DNA from: Spirochaetaceae bacterium
Lineage (GTDB): Bacteria > Spirochaetota > Spirochaetia > WRBN01
DNA length: 44,203 bases
Direction: 5' to 3'
Assembly (NCBI GenBank): GCA_020024055.1
Contig: JAHHUI010000003.1
Location: 1 to 44,203 of the forward strand
The notes under the pieces are model-generated. The model made no database searches, had not been told where the DNA came from, and saw only the letters and a list, made by a program, of their open reading frames with translations. The position numbers and the translations under genes are program-made. Below are positions 1-8,173 of the stretch, piece after piece (positions within the stretch are counted from its first letter, which is position 1; each line of letters opens with the position of its first letter).

Positions 1-196
1 TATTGTCTCCTGGGGCCACCCCTGTTGTATTTTCATACACCTGGATCACAGCTTCATTGTGATTCAGTTTCACTATTTCACCCACTAATCGATGTTCTCC
101 GGTGTATACCAATTCCATCATTGTGGCGTCTGTGACTCCCGTGGCATGTATCACCGGGCCGCTTACGCGCTTGACTTTGCCTATCAGACGTTCCAT
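1..196 (-). CDS. atpA: V-type ATP synthase subunit A, N-terminal part (cut by window edge)
   Basis: Reading from the ATG at 196 gives a protein starting MERLIGKVKRVSGPVI, with an N-terminal beta-barrel sequence typical of the catalytic A subunit of V/A-type ATPases (small residues around GPVI, then a GELV/GEIV-like segment). An AGGAG ribosome-binding site lies 8 bases upstream of the ATG. Only about 65 codons are inside the window, so the P-loop and catalytic core are not visible. It is the last gene seen of the operon that starts at 5056 and follows subunit E after 24 bases. Subunits B and D are expected beyond the window edge. The identification rests on sequence plus operon position. Confidence 0.9.
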   Translation of the reverse strand, partial: MERLIGKVKRVSGPVIHATGVTDATMMELVYTGEHRLVGEIVKLNHNEAVIQVYENTTGVAPGDN

Positions 197-220
197 TTCG
201 GTTACTCCTTTGTGTCTATA

Positions 221-856
221 TCACACAGTTTTAAACACAGTCTCAAATATATATGTACGAATCTGTGAATCATAACGCGCCAGGCGATCTTGTATCGTGT
301 TGGAAAACAGTAATTTATTGTCCGGCAAGCTCACCACCACACCCTGACCCAGAATATGTTCCCTTTTATTCACACTCAGAGAAACTGTGCGCCCCGCGCC
401 CAGATCGGCGACCATCTGGCAGATTTTTTTCAGCATCTCTGCATTCAGCAGGCCAATTTCCTCAGGGCTCGTTTTAATGATGAATTCATCGCCGGGCAGG
501 GCCAGCACCGCTTCACACACCCATCCGCAGAGAATCTCTTTATAATCCTTGTCTTTAATTTTTTGCTGCATCACGCTGTGTACACGCTGCTGAATCTCTT
601 TGAGCACCGATTCCTGTTTCTTAAGATGGCTGCGGCGCTTTTCCATGTCTAAATTGCTTTTCAGCATGCGCTGCAGCTGCGAGAGCTGATGCTCTTGTTC
701 AGATTGTACTTTGGCCAGGATTTGCTGTTTTTTGCTTTCAAGGTCGGCTGTTTTCTGTTTCAGTCTTGCTTCGCTTTGGGCACTCAGCTGTGCGGCTTCC
801 TGTGCGGCTTTCTCCTGTATTTCAGCAAGAAGGGAACTATATTGTATATCTGCCAT
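221..856 (-). CDS. atpE: V-type ATP synthase subunit E (peripheral stalk)
   Basis: This 211-residue protein has a long charged N-terminal half (about residues 8-110), rich in Gln, Glu, Lys and Ala, that should form the peripheral-stalk coiled coil. A compact C-terminal domain (about 110-211) contains GQGVVVS and a segment ending near RLARYDSQIRTYIFE, the usual end of E subunits. E subunits pair with subunit G/H to hold the catalytic head static against the a/I subunit. The start at 856 has AAAGGA upstream. The gene lies between subunits F and A; in Thermus and Enterococcus operons E comes before C and F, so the order is rearranged here. Confidence 0.9.
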   Translation of the reverse strand: MADIQYSSLLAEIQEKAAQEAAQLSAQSEARLKQKTADLESKKQQILAKVQSEQEHQLSQLQRMLKSNLDMEKRRSHLKKQESVLKEIQQRVHSVMQQKIKDKDYKEILCGWVCEAVLALPGDEFIIKTSPEEIGLLNAEMLKKICQMVADLGAGRTVSLSVNKREHILGQGVVVSLPDNKLLFSNTIQDRLARYDSQIRTYIFETVFKTV

Positions 857-876
857 AGATTTGTCCTTTTTTCTTT

Positions 877-1182
877 TTAAAGTTTGATGCCAATCGCCGC
901 CGTGGCCAATTCATGCAGTGAAGGGCGATTCTGCTGGGGGCTGTTCACCCCGGGAATCTCACAGATAAGAGGGAAGTCCAGCGTGAAAATATATTGATCC
1001 ACTTGTTCACGAATCATATCTGCCACAGTGTCCACAATTAAAATGATGGCAACTTCTTTGTTTTCAATCGCTTTTTGCAGGGCATTCAGGGCCTCTTCAG
1101 CTGTGCGTATCAATGCTGTTTCCACCCCCACCATGCGAAAGCCAATGGCAGTTTCTTCGTCTCCAATGAAAAAATATTTCAT
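877..1182 (-). CDS. atpF: V-type ATP synthase subunit F
   Basis: The 101-residue protein begins MKYFFIGDEETAIGFRMVGV, the hallmark start of V-type subunit F (NtpG), followed by an alternating alpha/beta pattern and an IPGVNSPQ segment near the C-terminus. Subunit F sits on the central rotor stalk with subunit D and modulates ATPase activity. The length matches the family (about 100 residues). A GAGG-type ribosome-binding site precedes the ATG at 1182. The gene is followed by subunit E after 20 bases and preceded by subunit K. Confidence 0.92.
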   Translation of the reverse strand: MKYFFIGDEETAIGFRMVGVETALIRTAEEALNALQKAIENKEVAIILIVDTVADMIREQVDQYIFTLDFPLICEIPGVNSPQQNRPSLHELATAAIGIKL

Positions 1183-1213
1183 ATTCTGTTTCCCTCTTTT
1201 TCCCAGGGCAGTT

Positions 1214-1627
1214 TTAAATTCGCCCCATAATCATCGCCGCGATGACAAAGCCAAAAATAACTAAACCTTCACATAAAGCCACGAAAACCAAAGAAATACC
1301 AAACATGCTTGGCTTCTCGCTCAATGCGCCAATGGCCGCGCTGGAGGCACTTCCAATACCCACGCCCGCACCCAATGTGGCCAGGCCAAATGCAATTCCT
1401 GCGCCAATCAGTCCCAGGCCCTTCATCAGTCCGTCATCTGTCTTGGGTGGCATCTCGGGTCTGTCCTCAAGTCCCCGGGGTGTATTCATCTGTGCCCCTT
1501 GTGTTTGGGGGATATTCTGGGCTTGTGTTTTCTCCAATGCCATCACCCCCAGAAATAATGCCGTAAATAATGTAGCCATAGACATCATGCAGACAATACC
1601 TTTGAATCTTTTCTGCTGTATATTCAT
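1214..1627 (-). CDS. atpK: V-type ATP synthase subunit K (membrane rotor ring), single hairpin with N-terminal extension
   Basis: The protein has 137 residues. Residues about 65-137 form one helical hairpin with Gly-rich GAGVGIGSAS in the first helix and ALCEGLVIFG in the second, where the Glu is the expected ion-binding carboxylate. This is one hairpin, not the two-hairpin 16-kDa form of Enterococcus NtpK. The N-terminal ~36 residues look like a signal peptide or extra membrane helix, followed by a polar linker (about 37-64) rich in Pro, Gln and Asp. The ATG at 1627 has a good AAGGAG site. Whether the N-terminal part is cleaved, and whether the ring carries Na+ or H+, cannot be read from sequence alone. 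Confidence 0.9.
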   Translation of the reverse strand: MNIQQKRFKGIVCMMSMATLFTALFLGVMALEKTQAQNIPQTQGAQMNTPRGLEDRPEMPPKTDDGLMKGLGLIGAGIAFGLATLGAGVGIGSASSAAIGALSEKPSMFGISLVFVALCEGLVIFGFVIAAMIMGRI

Positions 1628-1653
1628 GAAAATAACTCCTTTTTATTTATCTT

Positions 1654-3684
1654 TTACTCATTCAGTTTCACCGGCTGATACAGTCGCCCGCCGCCAATAA
1701 AATAACGACTGAAAAATTCATAATAATTTAAACGCACGCTGTTAATCGCAGCCGAAAGACCCTCTAAAGTGATCACAATCACATTAGCCAGCACCATCAC
1801 GATGATCTTCGCAATAAAGGGCATATTTTCGGCCATGCCATAGAATGTGCTCATCAAAATCACATGCGCCATGCCCAGGCCCGAGACACGAATGAAAGAC
1901 ATTGTATTGCTGAGTGAATTCACCACAAATTCAAAAATCTCCAGCAGCCAATGCCCAATCCATCCGCCCGGCATTGCCATCTTAAATTTATGTTCCTTTT
2001 CTTTTCTTTCATAGAAAAAATATTTCGCCGGCTCGGCAAAAAATAGCAACAAAACCGGCACGCCCAGCATCCATCCCATTTGGCTTGTGTCGCCAAAATT
2101 CTGATAATTGCTGGCCACATAATTCCACACAAGATAAATGCCCACGCCATACATCCATCCGCCCAGAATGCCATTGCGCTCAAGCAGCAGCTCAATCCAT
2201 TCGCGCCGGCGCAGGCGATTGAGCCAATTGAACACATAGGAAAGATAAATTACAGCAATGCCAAATTGGATAGACAGCTTAAAGACATCGTTGATATTGG
2301 TGATAGTTGTCTTCAAGGTGTAATGCGAAGGCCGATTATTCGCCACCGCTTCAAAGTCAAACCAAATGGGCTTGGTTAAAGGAAAACCGAAATAGCTGCC
2401 AAAGAGGATGCCCGTGACGATCGAGGAGAGACCGCAACATGTCATTAAAAACCCCAAATCACGCTTGTTTTTGGGACTCATCATCATGCTGATCAGACCA
2501 CCCAGGGCAATCACCGCACCATGGCCTGCATCAGCGAACATCAGGCCAAACATCACCACAAAAAGAAATGCCACCGGCAGCGTTGAGTCAATGGTGTTAT
2601 ATGCCGGCACACCATAGGTTTTCACTAAAGTTTCAAAAGGCTTGAGGATTTTCGGGTTTTGCATCGCCGTGGGCGGCTGTATCCTTTTTCCCGTGTTGTC
2701 TTTAACATCCTGCGCATCACGTATTTCATACACAATATGATTATTTGTGGCCTGACGCAGATCCGCGGTAATTTTCTTAATGCTGCTTTGCGGAATCCAT
2801 CCGGAGAAGAAAGACGTATAGCGTGTGTTGGAAAACCCCTCGCGCAGGCGCGAATACAGTTCATTCACATGCAGCCTGGTCCAATTTTCGGTTAAGTCAT
2901 CTTTATATCGGCCAATACGCTGCACAAATTCTTTCTTCAATTGCAGCTGCTCTTCCTGCATTTTGGCAATGTCATTTTCAATATCTTGAATCGAGTCTTC
3001 TTCAGAGGCAATGATGACATCCTCAAGAGGAATTTCCGTCCATTGCGCCTGCTGCAAAACCTGATTGATTTCCTGCTCACGATCGGCCAGATACACCAGC
3101 TTGATCAGCACATCATGTTCTTCCTGGCTGCTGGACATAGATATATTAAAACGCTCGCGCAGTTTCTGATCCAAAGCTGTAAAGAATATTTTTTTCACTC
3201 TTCCGGCACGCACGCGCAACATTTCACTGGCTGTTTTGTCCGCGCGAAAACGCAGCAGGGCATTGCTGAATTCACTTTGATTTTTGCCAAAGGAATGCAG
3301 CAATTCCTGTTTGCGATGAATTTTTTCCTGTAATGCTTGCTGCTGATTGCGCAAAGTAGTGACTTCAGAGTCCACTTTTGCCAGTAATTTCTGGCAATTT
3401 TCCAGATTGGCCGCATGCATTTTTTCCACCTCATCCTCTCGAATGAAGGGAATGCTGATATTGCCCAAAGTCAGCAATGTTTCAATATGCCTGCGCAGTT
3501 CGCTCACTCTTTCATACAAAGCTGTGTTGAAAGATTCATCCAGGCCTTCCTGGTCTGCCTGTTCCAGGTTTTTCACAGCCACCGGTTCCACTACTCCGTA
3601 TTTCAGGAAAATCTGTGCGACTTTATCGGCGTCTTCCAGAAGAACCATCCCTACCAGGTGCTTCATTGCGGCTGTGACAAACAT
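1654..3684 (-). CDS. atpI: V-type ATP synthase subunit I (a-type stator subunit)
   Basis: This 676-residue protein has a large N-terminal cytoplasmic half (about 1-360) with coiled-coil stretches around 90-130 and 230-270. The C-terminal half holds roughly seven membrane segments. Diagnostic motifs are FGLMFADAGHGAVIALGG near residue 390, SFIRVSGLGMAHVIL near 600 and the end motif RLNYYEFFSRYFIGGG. The Arg in the last motif is the conserved residue facing the rotor carboxylate. The subunit forms the ion half-channels with ring subunit K. A GGAGGAAG site precedes the ATG at 3684, which lies inside the end of the subunit C gene (22-base overlap), implying translational coupling. Confidence 0.95.
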   Translation of the reverse strand: MFVTAAMKHLVGMVLLEDADKVAQIFLKYGVVEPVAVKNLEQADQEGLDESFNTALYERVSELRRHIETLLTLGNISIPFIREDEVEKMHAANLENCQKLLAKVDSEVTTLRNQQQALQEKIHRKQELLHSFGKNQSEFSNALLRFRADKTASEMLRVRAGRVKKIFFTALDQKLRERFNISMSSSQEEHDVLIKLVYLADREQEINQVLQQAQWTEIPLEDVIIASEEDSIQDIENDIAKMQEEQLQLKKEFVQRIGRYKDDLTENWTRLHVNELYSRLREGFSNTRYTSFFSGWIPQSSIKKITADLRQATNNHIVYEIRDAQDVKDNTGKRIQPPTAMQNPKILKPFETLVKTYGVPAYNTIDSTLPVAFLFVVMFGLMFADAGHGAVIALGGLISMMMSPKNKRDLGFLMTCCGLSSIVTGILFGSYFGFPLTKPIWFDFEAVANNRPSHYTLKTTITNINDVFKLSIQFGIAVIYLSYVFNWLNRLRRREWIELLLERNGILGGWMYGVGIYLVWNYVASNYQNFGDTSQMGWMLGVPVLLLFFAEPAKYFFYERKEKEHKFKMAMPGGWIGHWLLEIFEFVVNSLSNTMSFIRVSGLGMAHVILMSTFYGMAENMPFIAKIIVMVLANVIVITLEGLSAAINSVRLNYYEFFSRYFIGGGRLYQPVKLNE

Positions 3685-4718
3685 AAGGCTTCCTCCATAG
3701 CTTTTTCATCCATGCCGAAGGAAGCTCCTTCAAGCAGGCTGATCACTAAATGTTCTTCTTCCCGAATCCAATAAAAATAAGCAATGACCGGGGCAATGCT
3801 TAAGGGGTCGGCCATGCGCATCATCTGGGCCAAATGCCCCATCACAGCATTGCGATACATCTCAACCTCCCGCAGCAGATGAATATCTTGCGGAATTTTT
3901 ATATCCACTTGGCTGTATGTCTTTTTTATGTAGGCGCGCACGCTTTGCATATTTTGCAGCACATCGCTGATATTGTCTGTGTGCAGATGGCTTCCGCCCG
4001 GAATGAAATAGCGCAGGGCTTCCTGGCGCTCCACCCCGGCATCTTTATAACGCAGCTGCGCCAGCATGTTTTCAAAGTCTATTTCAGTTCCGAAAAAACG
4101 ACTGGCCAGCAGACGATCGCGCGCATCCAAATTGTTCACCGCCAGTTTTAAATGCGAATATTGATAAATATCCAGTGCCGCAAAGAAATAAAATAAAGTT
4201 TTGTTGCTGCGGCACAGATCGGCATAAGGCTCCAGCACAGAGGCATAGGGGGTTTCTTTTAATGTATCAAGAACCAAGTGAAAGTCTGTGGCATTCATCA
4301 GCCGTTCATAGGGAATGGCATGAAGAATAGCCTGCCGCAGAAAGACTTCCTGTTTCAGTGGCGTGCGATGAAGAATCATGCCGTTGAACCAAATAGCCAG
4401 GACATCTTTGAGATTTTCAATTTCATAGGTATATAAAAACGCGCCCATCAAATTGCGCTCGGCGCCCCAAAAGCCCGATCGCAGCCCTAAAAGCGTATCA
4501 ATCTCACGTTTTTTAACGGCCAGCTCGGCCAGGCCCAAATAGCCTGTTTTTGTATAGGATTCGTAAAAGACTTCGTAATAAGTGCCGCGCAGATGCTGCA
4601 CGGCTTCTTCCAGGTTTTTACATTTCAGCAGGGTAGCAATTTTTTCCTTTGACAGCCTCTGAGCCAGTCTAGCTCTTAGCTTCGCGCTCTCATAGGAAAA
4701 CTTGCTGCCCCAGAACAT
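3663..4718 (-). CDS. atpC: V-type ATP synthase subunit C (d-type, rotor cap)
   Basis: The 351-residue, mostly helical protein starts MFWGSKFSYESAKLRARLAQ and matches the V-type C/d family in length. The family has a triplicated helical fold that caps the membrane ring and connects it to the central stalk. Visible features are an N-terminal Lys/Arg-rich helix and a C-terminal IAYFYWIREEEHLVISLLEG segment. The WIREEE stretch resembles the 'KE.E..NI..I' end of this family. A GGAGGGCAGG ribosome-binding site precedes the ATG. It lies second in the operon, before subunit I, a non-standard place: in Thermus and Enterococcus it comes after K and E. Confidence 0.88.
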   Translation of the reverse strand: MFWGSKFSYESAKLRARLAQRLSKEKIATLLKCKNLEEAVQHLRGTYYEVFYESYTKTGYLGLAELAVKKREIDTLLGLRSGFWGAERNLMGAFLYTYEIENLKDVLAIWFNGMILHRTPLKQEVFLRQAILHAIPYERLMNATDFHLVLDTLKETPYASVLEPYADLCRSNKTLFYFFAALDIYQYSHLKLAVNNLDARDRLLASRFFGTEIDFENMLAQLRYKDAGVERQEALRYFIPGGSHLHTDNISDVLQNMQSVRAYIKKTYSQVDIKIPQDIHLLREVEMYRNAVMGHLAQMMRMADPLSIAPVIAYFYWIREEEHLVISLLEGASFGMDEKAMEEALCLSQPQ

Positions 4719-4720
4719 GT

Positions 4721-5056
4721 TTACCTGCCCTCCGCCTGATAAGCGGGCCTGGATAGAATATCGCAGACACCCTTTGTTGCTTCAGTAATCAAATTTTCGT
4801 TTTTTCCAAGGAAATTATCGCTTGCTTCATGAATGCGCTGCAATTCATCCTTCATGGTTGCTTCATTGGCTTTGCGTGCATTTTCCACTGCCTGACGCAG
4901 CTGGACTCTGGCTTGTTCTTCTGTGTTTTTAAGCTCTAAAAGTGCTTGAGTGTCAAAGTCATGTTCTTTTTGACTGGTTGCTTTTTGTGCCTGGGCCACC
5001 ACCTCTGCCGCTTGCCGTTCCGCGGCCAGAGCTTCTTCAATCATTTTACCCAGCAT
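4721..5056 (-). CDS. atpH: V-type ATP synthase small stalk subunit (G/H-like)
   Basis: The 111-residue protein is almost wholly Ala/Glu/Gln/Lys/Arg-rich with heptad-like spacing, so it is predicted to be one long coiled coil, as in the G/H (NtpF) subunit that pairs with subunit E in the peripheral stalk. It has no other recognisable domain. As first gene of the operon it occupies the place of the G/H subunit in Thermus and archaeal clusters. The ATG at 5056 has an AAGGAG site. The stop is two bases before the subunit C start. The function is assigned mostly from position and composition. Confidence 0.75.
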   Translation of the reverse strand: MLGKMIEEALAAERQAAEVVAQAQKATSQKEHDFDTQALLELKNTEEQARVQLRQAVENARKANEATMKDELQRIHEASDNFLGKNENLITEATKGVCDILSRPAYQAEGR

Positions 5057-5097
5057 TATAGAAATCTCCTTACTTTATCAAGGCGGGGGTAATAAAT

Positions 5098-5127
5098 AGG
5101 ATACATCTTTGTGAAAGAAAAAGTCAA
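5098..5127 (-). promoter_or_regulatory. Predicted sigma-70 promoter of the V-ATPase operon
   Basis: On the minus strand TTGACT (5127-5122) and TATCCT (5103-5098) are separated by 18 bases, about 40 bases upstream of the first operon ATG at 5056. The -35 box overlaps a short inverted repeat, TCAAG-AGG-CTTGA (5124-5136), that could bind a regulator. Confidence 0.6.
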
Positions 5128-5136
5128 GAGGCTTGA

Positions 5137-5159
5137 AATAAAATTAATTAAATTTTATT
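5137..5159. repeat. A/T-rich inverted repeat in the divergent atpH / 5280 intergenic region
   Basis: Two 9-base arms, AATAAAATT and AATTTTATT, flank a 5-base A/T centre. The repeat lies just upstream of the V-ATPase -35 box, between the divergent genes. It could be an operator or simply A/T-rich promoter DNA. No T-run and no G/C pairs support a terminator. Confidence 0.5.
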
Positions 5160-5279
5160 AATAACAAATTTTGTGTTTTCGTAACGAAAGTATTTCAAGT
5201 GCTTATATAAATTTGTGCAGAAGCTGCTATTTACAGCCGTAAATTTATTTGAAGGGTTCATTATACAAAAGGGGAAATT

Positions 5280-5870
5280 ATGCGCTCAATTTTACTCAAA
5301 ATTTTGTTTATTTGCGGTGTATTATTTTCTGCCTACAGCCTGGGATTTGGTTTTCATGCCGATGCCGGCTATACCGGGATCTCAGAAGCTCGGGTTCCCG
5401 GGGATGATCTTGCTATGTCGATGGGCATTGATATAGGTTTTCTCACGCCTTATTTTATTGATGCGGTACTGAGTTTAGGCATTGGTTCGCTAAATGATCG
5501 CATGGCATTTGTTTCAGCTTTCACGGCGCATTACACCGCCATGCTGACCAAGGCCTTGGGCGTGTACACGGGTCTGGGCTTTGGTCTTGATGCCCTTTGG
5601 GGAGCACGATTCAGTATTCATCGTGATCCTTTTGAGGTGAATCATACAGGGGTGATAACCAAGGCGATTTTTCCCTTGGGCGTTAAATTCTTTTTAAGAA
5701 CTTCCTTTGAATTTTATGGCGAGATCAATGTGGGTGTGGGCCTGTATCAGGGCTGGACAAGGTATTACACCAGTGCCACGCCTTCGGTGAATAGTATTTC
5801 CGGTGATATTTACCGCCGCAATTTTCATTGGGATGTGCATGGCCGCTTTGGCATGCGCTATTGGTATTAA
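5280..5870 (+). CDS. Exported beta-barrel-like outer membrane protein, unrecognised
   Basis: This 196-residue protein starts with a clear signal peptide (MRSILLKILFICGVLFSAYS, then LGFGFHADAG). The mature part has alternating hydrophobic and polar residues, many Gly and aromatic residues, and ends in -MRYWY, an aromatic C-terminus of the kind recognised by the BAM machinery. This suggests a small 8-strand outer-membrane barrel. No specific family is recognised. The ATG at 5280 has an AAGGGG site. It is transcribed divergently from the V-ATPase operon, and its last 4 bases overlap the end of the convergent CYTH gene. The exported protein at 7381-8064 is of the same general kind but shows no obvious close sequence similarity. 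Confidence 0.7.
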   Translation: MRSILLKILFICGVLFSAYSLGFGFHADAGYTGISEARVPGDDLAMSMGIDIGFLTPYFIDAVLSLGIGSLNDRMAFVSAFTAHYTAMLTKALGVYTGLGFGLDALWGARFSIHRDPFEVNHTGVITKAIFPLGVKFFLRTSFEFYGEINVGVGLYQGWTRYYTSATPSVNSISGDIYRRNFHWDVHGRFGMRYWY

Positions 5871-6406
5871 GAGTTTTTTTCTGCCTCTTCTAAAAGGGCT
5901 TTATAAGGCCGGCTTTCGATATCTTTTTCTTCCAGGCCCAAATCCAGCAGCGCCTGTTTCACCAGGCTGTGTGCATTGTCTGTGCTTTGCTGCTGTTCAT
6001 CAATCACTGTTTCAATTTCGATGAACCAGCCTAAGGGCGGAATATGCACCAGTTCAAAGGCCAGATTTCGCTGCCGGTCATAAAAAGCCTGGACAGTTTT
6101 TTCTTTGCTATAGGTGGGGAAAAAGTCTAATTTCTCTAAAAATTCTGTGAATGCTTGTTTATTGTCTACACAGAATTGAATTTCCAGGTTTTCTTCAATG
6201 CCCTGTGAAATTTTTTTGTCTTTGAGGGTGATAATGGTCTTTTCATTTTCCTCTCTCAGGCGTATATAATCAAATGGGTCTTGCGATCGGCGGAAATATT
6301 GATCTTTGCGCTGAATGAAAACCCCCTCTCCAAATTGGCTGTGTAAAGTTGTTCTGACAGAATCGGGGGATGCGATACGGGCTTTAATCTCGATTTCCAG
6401 GGCCAT
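5867..6406 (-). CDS. CYTH-domain protein (class IV adenylate cyclase / triphosphatase-like)
   Basis: The 179-residue protein starts MALEIEIKAR, which contains the ExExK signature of the CYTH fold (CyaB adenylate cyclase, thiamine triphosphatase). Further matching strands are YIRLREEN, TIITLKDKK and a late FIEIETV strand with paired acidic residues that bind metal. The substrate is a triphosphate bound in a tunnel by basic residues; which substrate cannot be told, since the family includes cAMP-forming and tripolyphosphatase members. The length matches CyaB. It is followed upstream on the same strand by an EEP-family hydrolase ending 15 bases before its ATG, so the two may be co-transcribed. 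The ribosome-binding site is weak. Confidence 0.85.
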   Translation of the reverse strand: MALEIEIKARIASPDSVRTTLHSQFGEGVFIQRKDQYFRRSQDPFDYIRLREENEKTIITLKDKKISQGIEENLEIQFCVDNKQAFTEFLEKLDFFPTYSKEKTVQAFYDRQRNLAFELVHIPPLGWFIEIETVIDEQQQSTDNAHSLVKQALLDLGLEEKDIESRPYKALLEEAEKNS

Positions 6407-6421
6407 GGCGATGCTCTTTGT

Positions 6422-7384
6422 TTAATAGCTGACCAAGGCCAGCAAGGGTAAATGATCACTGTATCCGGGTGAGGCCTCGTCTTTCCGAAAGGCCTTTGGC
6501 ACAGGTCCAGCCTCGGTGTCGATCATTAAATAATCAGGGCAAAAGATGATCACTTCGCGCACATGCAGATCCTGCACATTAAAAAATTGATAGGAGAAAA
6601 ATAAATAGTCTATTTTTTCCCAATGCCCTTTATACACATAGCTGCCTGCGTCAAATCCCTTGCGGATCAGGCTGTATCCGCTGACCAGGTAATGCATTTT
6701 TTCCAGAGAATAATTTGGCTCATCTAAAAATTTCAGGCTTTCAGAGGGCAGCTGCAGCAGGTCGGCATTGAAATCTCCAGCCAGGAATACCGTGGTGCCT
6801 TCATAGACAGATTTCTGCACTTGATTGGCGATCAGCTCCAGAGCTTTCACACGATACTCCATATTTTTCTCTCTCAGGCGGCTGGGCAGATGCACGGTGA
6901 TCACCAGCACTTCCTGTCCGCCCACTTCCAGGGTGGCCATTAAAATAGGGCGGCTTTGCGCATTGAACAAAGAAGAGTCGAGCTGATCGACTTTTTTCAC
7001 ATTATGATGCGTCATCAGGGCCAGGCCGGCGGCTTGGCCCTGTCTTTTGGCAAAAACAATTTTCATGCGCTGAAGACTGGATGTATTCATGCGCAGTTTT
7101 TCTAGAATAGCAATATTCTCCACTTCCTGAAGCAGAATCAGGCCCAATGTGCCGTATTGTTTGTGAATATCGCCCAGCACCTGCGAAATTTGCAGCATTT
7201 TGGTCTGTGCATAATATTCATTCCATTGCTGCTGGCTGAATGTTTGATATTCGGTGCCGCTGAATGCGCCATCGAACATATTCTGCACATTATAAGTCAT
7301 CCACACTTCATCTTTTTTCTGTGCCCAAAGCAACGAAAATGAGGCAAAGAAAAACAAAGAGAAGAGTGAGAGATATTTTCTCAT
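6422..7384 (-). CDS. Exported endonuclease/exonuclease/phosphatase (EEP) family hydrolase
   Basis: The 320-residue protein has a signal peptide (about 1-21, ending LLWAQ) and then the EEP fold. Seen motifs are TYNVQNMFD (first strand, metal-site Asn), ILLQEVEN (catalytic Glu), FLAGDFNAD (Asp/Asn pair) and the final GYSDHLPLLA with the SDH catalytic dyad. The family cleaves phosphoester bonds in nucleic acids, phospholipids or inositol phosphates. Here it should act in the periplasm or outside the cell. The substrate is not predictable, though extracellular DNase or sphingomyelinase-like activity is possible. Its ATG overlaps the stop of the upstream exported-protein gene (ATGA), and GGGGGA serves as ribosome-binding site. 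Confidence 0.85.
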   Translation of the reverse strand: MRKYLSLFSLFFFASFSLLWAQKKDEVWMTYNVQNMFDGAFSGTEYQTFSQQQWNEYYAQTKMLQISQVLGDIHKQYGTLGLILLQEVENIAILEKLRMNTSSLQRMKIVFAKRQGQAAGLALMTHHNVKKVDQLDSSLFNAQSRPILMATLEVGGQEVLVITVHLPSRLREKNMEYRVKALELIANQVQKSVYEGTTVFLAGDFNADLLQLPSESLKFLDEPNYSLEKMHYLVSGYSLIRKGFDAGSYVYKGHWEKIDYLFFSYQFFNVQDLHVREVIIFCPDYLMIDTEAGPVPKAFRKDEASPGYSDHLPLLALVSY

Positions 7385-8064
7385 CTTTTTCCCCCAAGCA
7401 AATAGAAGGAATATCCCACCTGAACCGCAAGCGGTGTATTTAAAGATATATTACGTTCGGACGCAAAGTCAGTAAAATCCATTGCAAAGCGCCCATCTAT
7501 TAAAAAAAATCCCAGCCCAAGCTCGATATGCAGGCCCAGGCCCGCCACAATGCCATAGCTGACGCCCAAAGGCGTGAATGTCATACGATCTGTGACGGCT
7601 GTTTTTTTATAGGCAATACTTTGCTGAAAATCTGTCATTGGGAAGGTGAAGCTTGGCCCGGCAAAGACGACAAAGCTGATCATATCATTGGTGGTGATAA
7701 TTCCCTGAAGCAAGAAATTCAGCGCTGCCTGATGGCCATACATTCTGGCTTTGAAATCAGCGTTCACCACGTCATGATAAGTCAGGCCACGATTGAAAAG
7801 AAACATCAATTCTGTCTGCACGCCAAAAAAATATTCTCTCAGCTGATATTGCATCAGCATGCCTAATTCCCCGCCGATGAGTGTATTGCTCAATGCACCT
7901 GCGACTTTCTGGCCCTTGCTGTCGTATAAAATATCGACACTTTCTCCGCTGGCGCCATTAGCTGTGATTCCGCCGATGAGGCCCAGAGACAGGCGCTGGT
8001 CCAACCCCAGGGCAGGCCAGGAAAAAAATATCCATGCGCATAAAAAGTATTTTTGAGTGCTCAT
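7381..8064 (-). CDS. Exported beta-barrel-like outer membrane protein, unrecognised
   Basis: From the ATG at 8064 the protein has 227 residues and starts MSTQKYFLCAWIFFSWPALG, a plausible signal peptide. An upstream in-frame ATG at 8109 would add 15 basic residues that disrupt the signal, so the later start is preferred, although neither has a strong ribosome-binding site. The mature protein has repeated GLIGG, IGGELGML, YGIVAGLGL and VQVGYSFYLLGG strands, a pattern typical of small outer-membrane barrels in spirochaetes. The gene overlaps the EEP hydrolase by four bases, so the two proteins are probably co-translated. The role is unknown. Confidence 0.7.
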   Translation of the reverse strand: MSTQKYFLCAWIFFSWPALGLDQRLSLGLIGGITANGASGESVDILYDSKGQKVAGALSNTLIGGELGMLMQYQLREYFFGVQTELMFLFNRGLTYHDVVNADFKARMYGHQAALNFLLQGIITTNDMISFVVFAGPSFTFPMTDFQQSIAYKKTAVTDRMTFTPLGVSYGIVAGLGLHIELGLGFFLIDGRFAMDFTDFASERNISLNTPLAVQVGYSFYLLGGKR

Positions 8065-8108
8065 GACTTTTGGTATGATAGCCTTTTTGGTTAATTTGTA
8101 CCAGGGCA

Positions 8109-8138
8109 TTGACGAAAAGTTTGATACAGGCCTATAAT
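8109..8138 (+). promoter_or_regulatory. Predicted promoter of rpsU
   Basis: TTGACG (8109-8114) and a perfect TATAAT (8133-8138) are separated by 18 bases, about 35 bases upstream of the rpsU start. Confidence 0.7.
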
Positions 8139-8159
8139 AAAAGGACAGTTGAGAAAAGA

Positions 8160-8168
8160 GGGGGTGAT
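8160..8168 (+). promoter_or_regulatory. Extended Shine-Dalgarno of rpsU that points to a non-ATG start
   Basis: GGGGGTGAT can pair along nine bases with the 3' end of 16S rRNA (GGAGGTGAT with one G for A). Its GGGGG core ends nine bases before the ATC at 8174, ideal spacing for that codon. The only nearby ATG (8167) overlaps this element itself and opens a nine-codon frame that ends at 8196. Confidence 0.7.
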
Positions 8169-8173
8169 GACTT

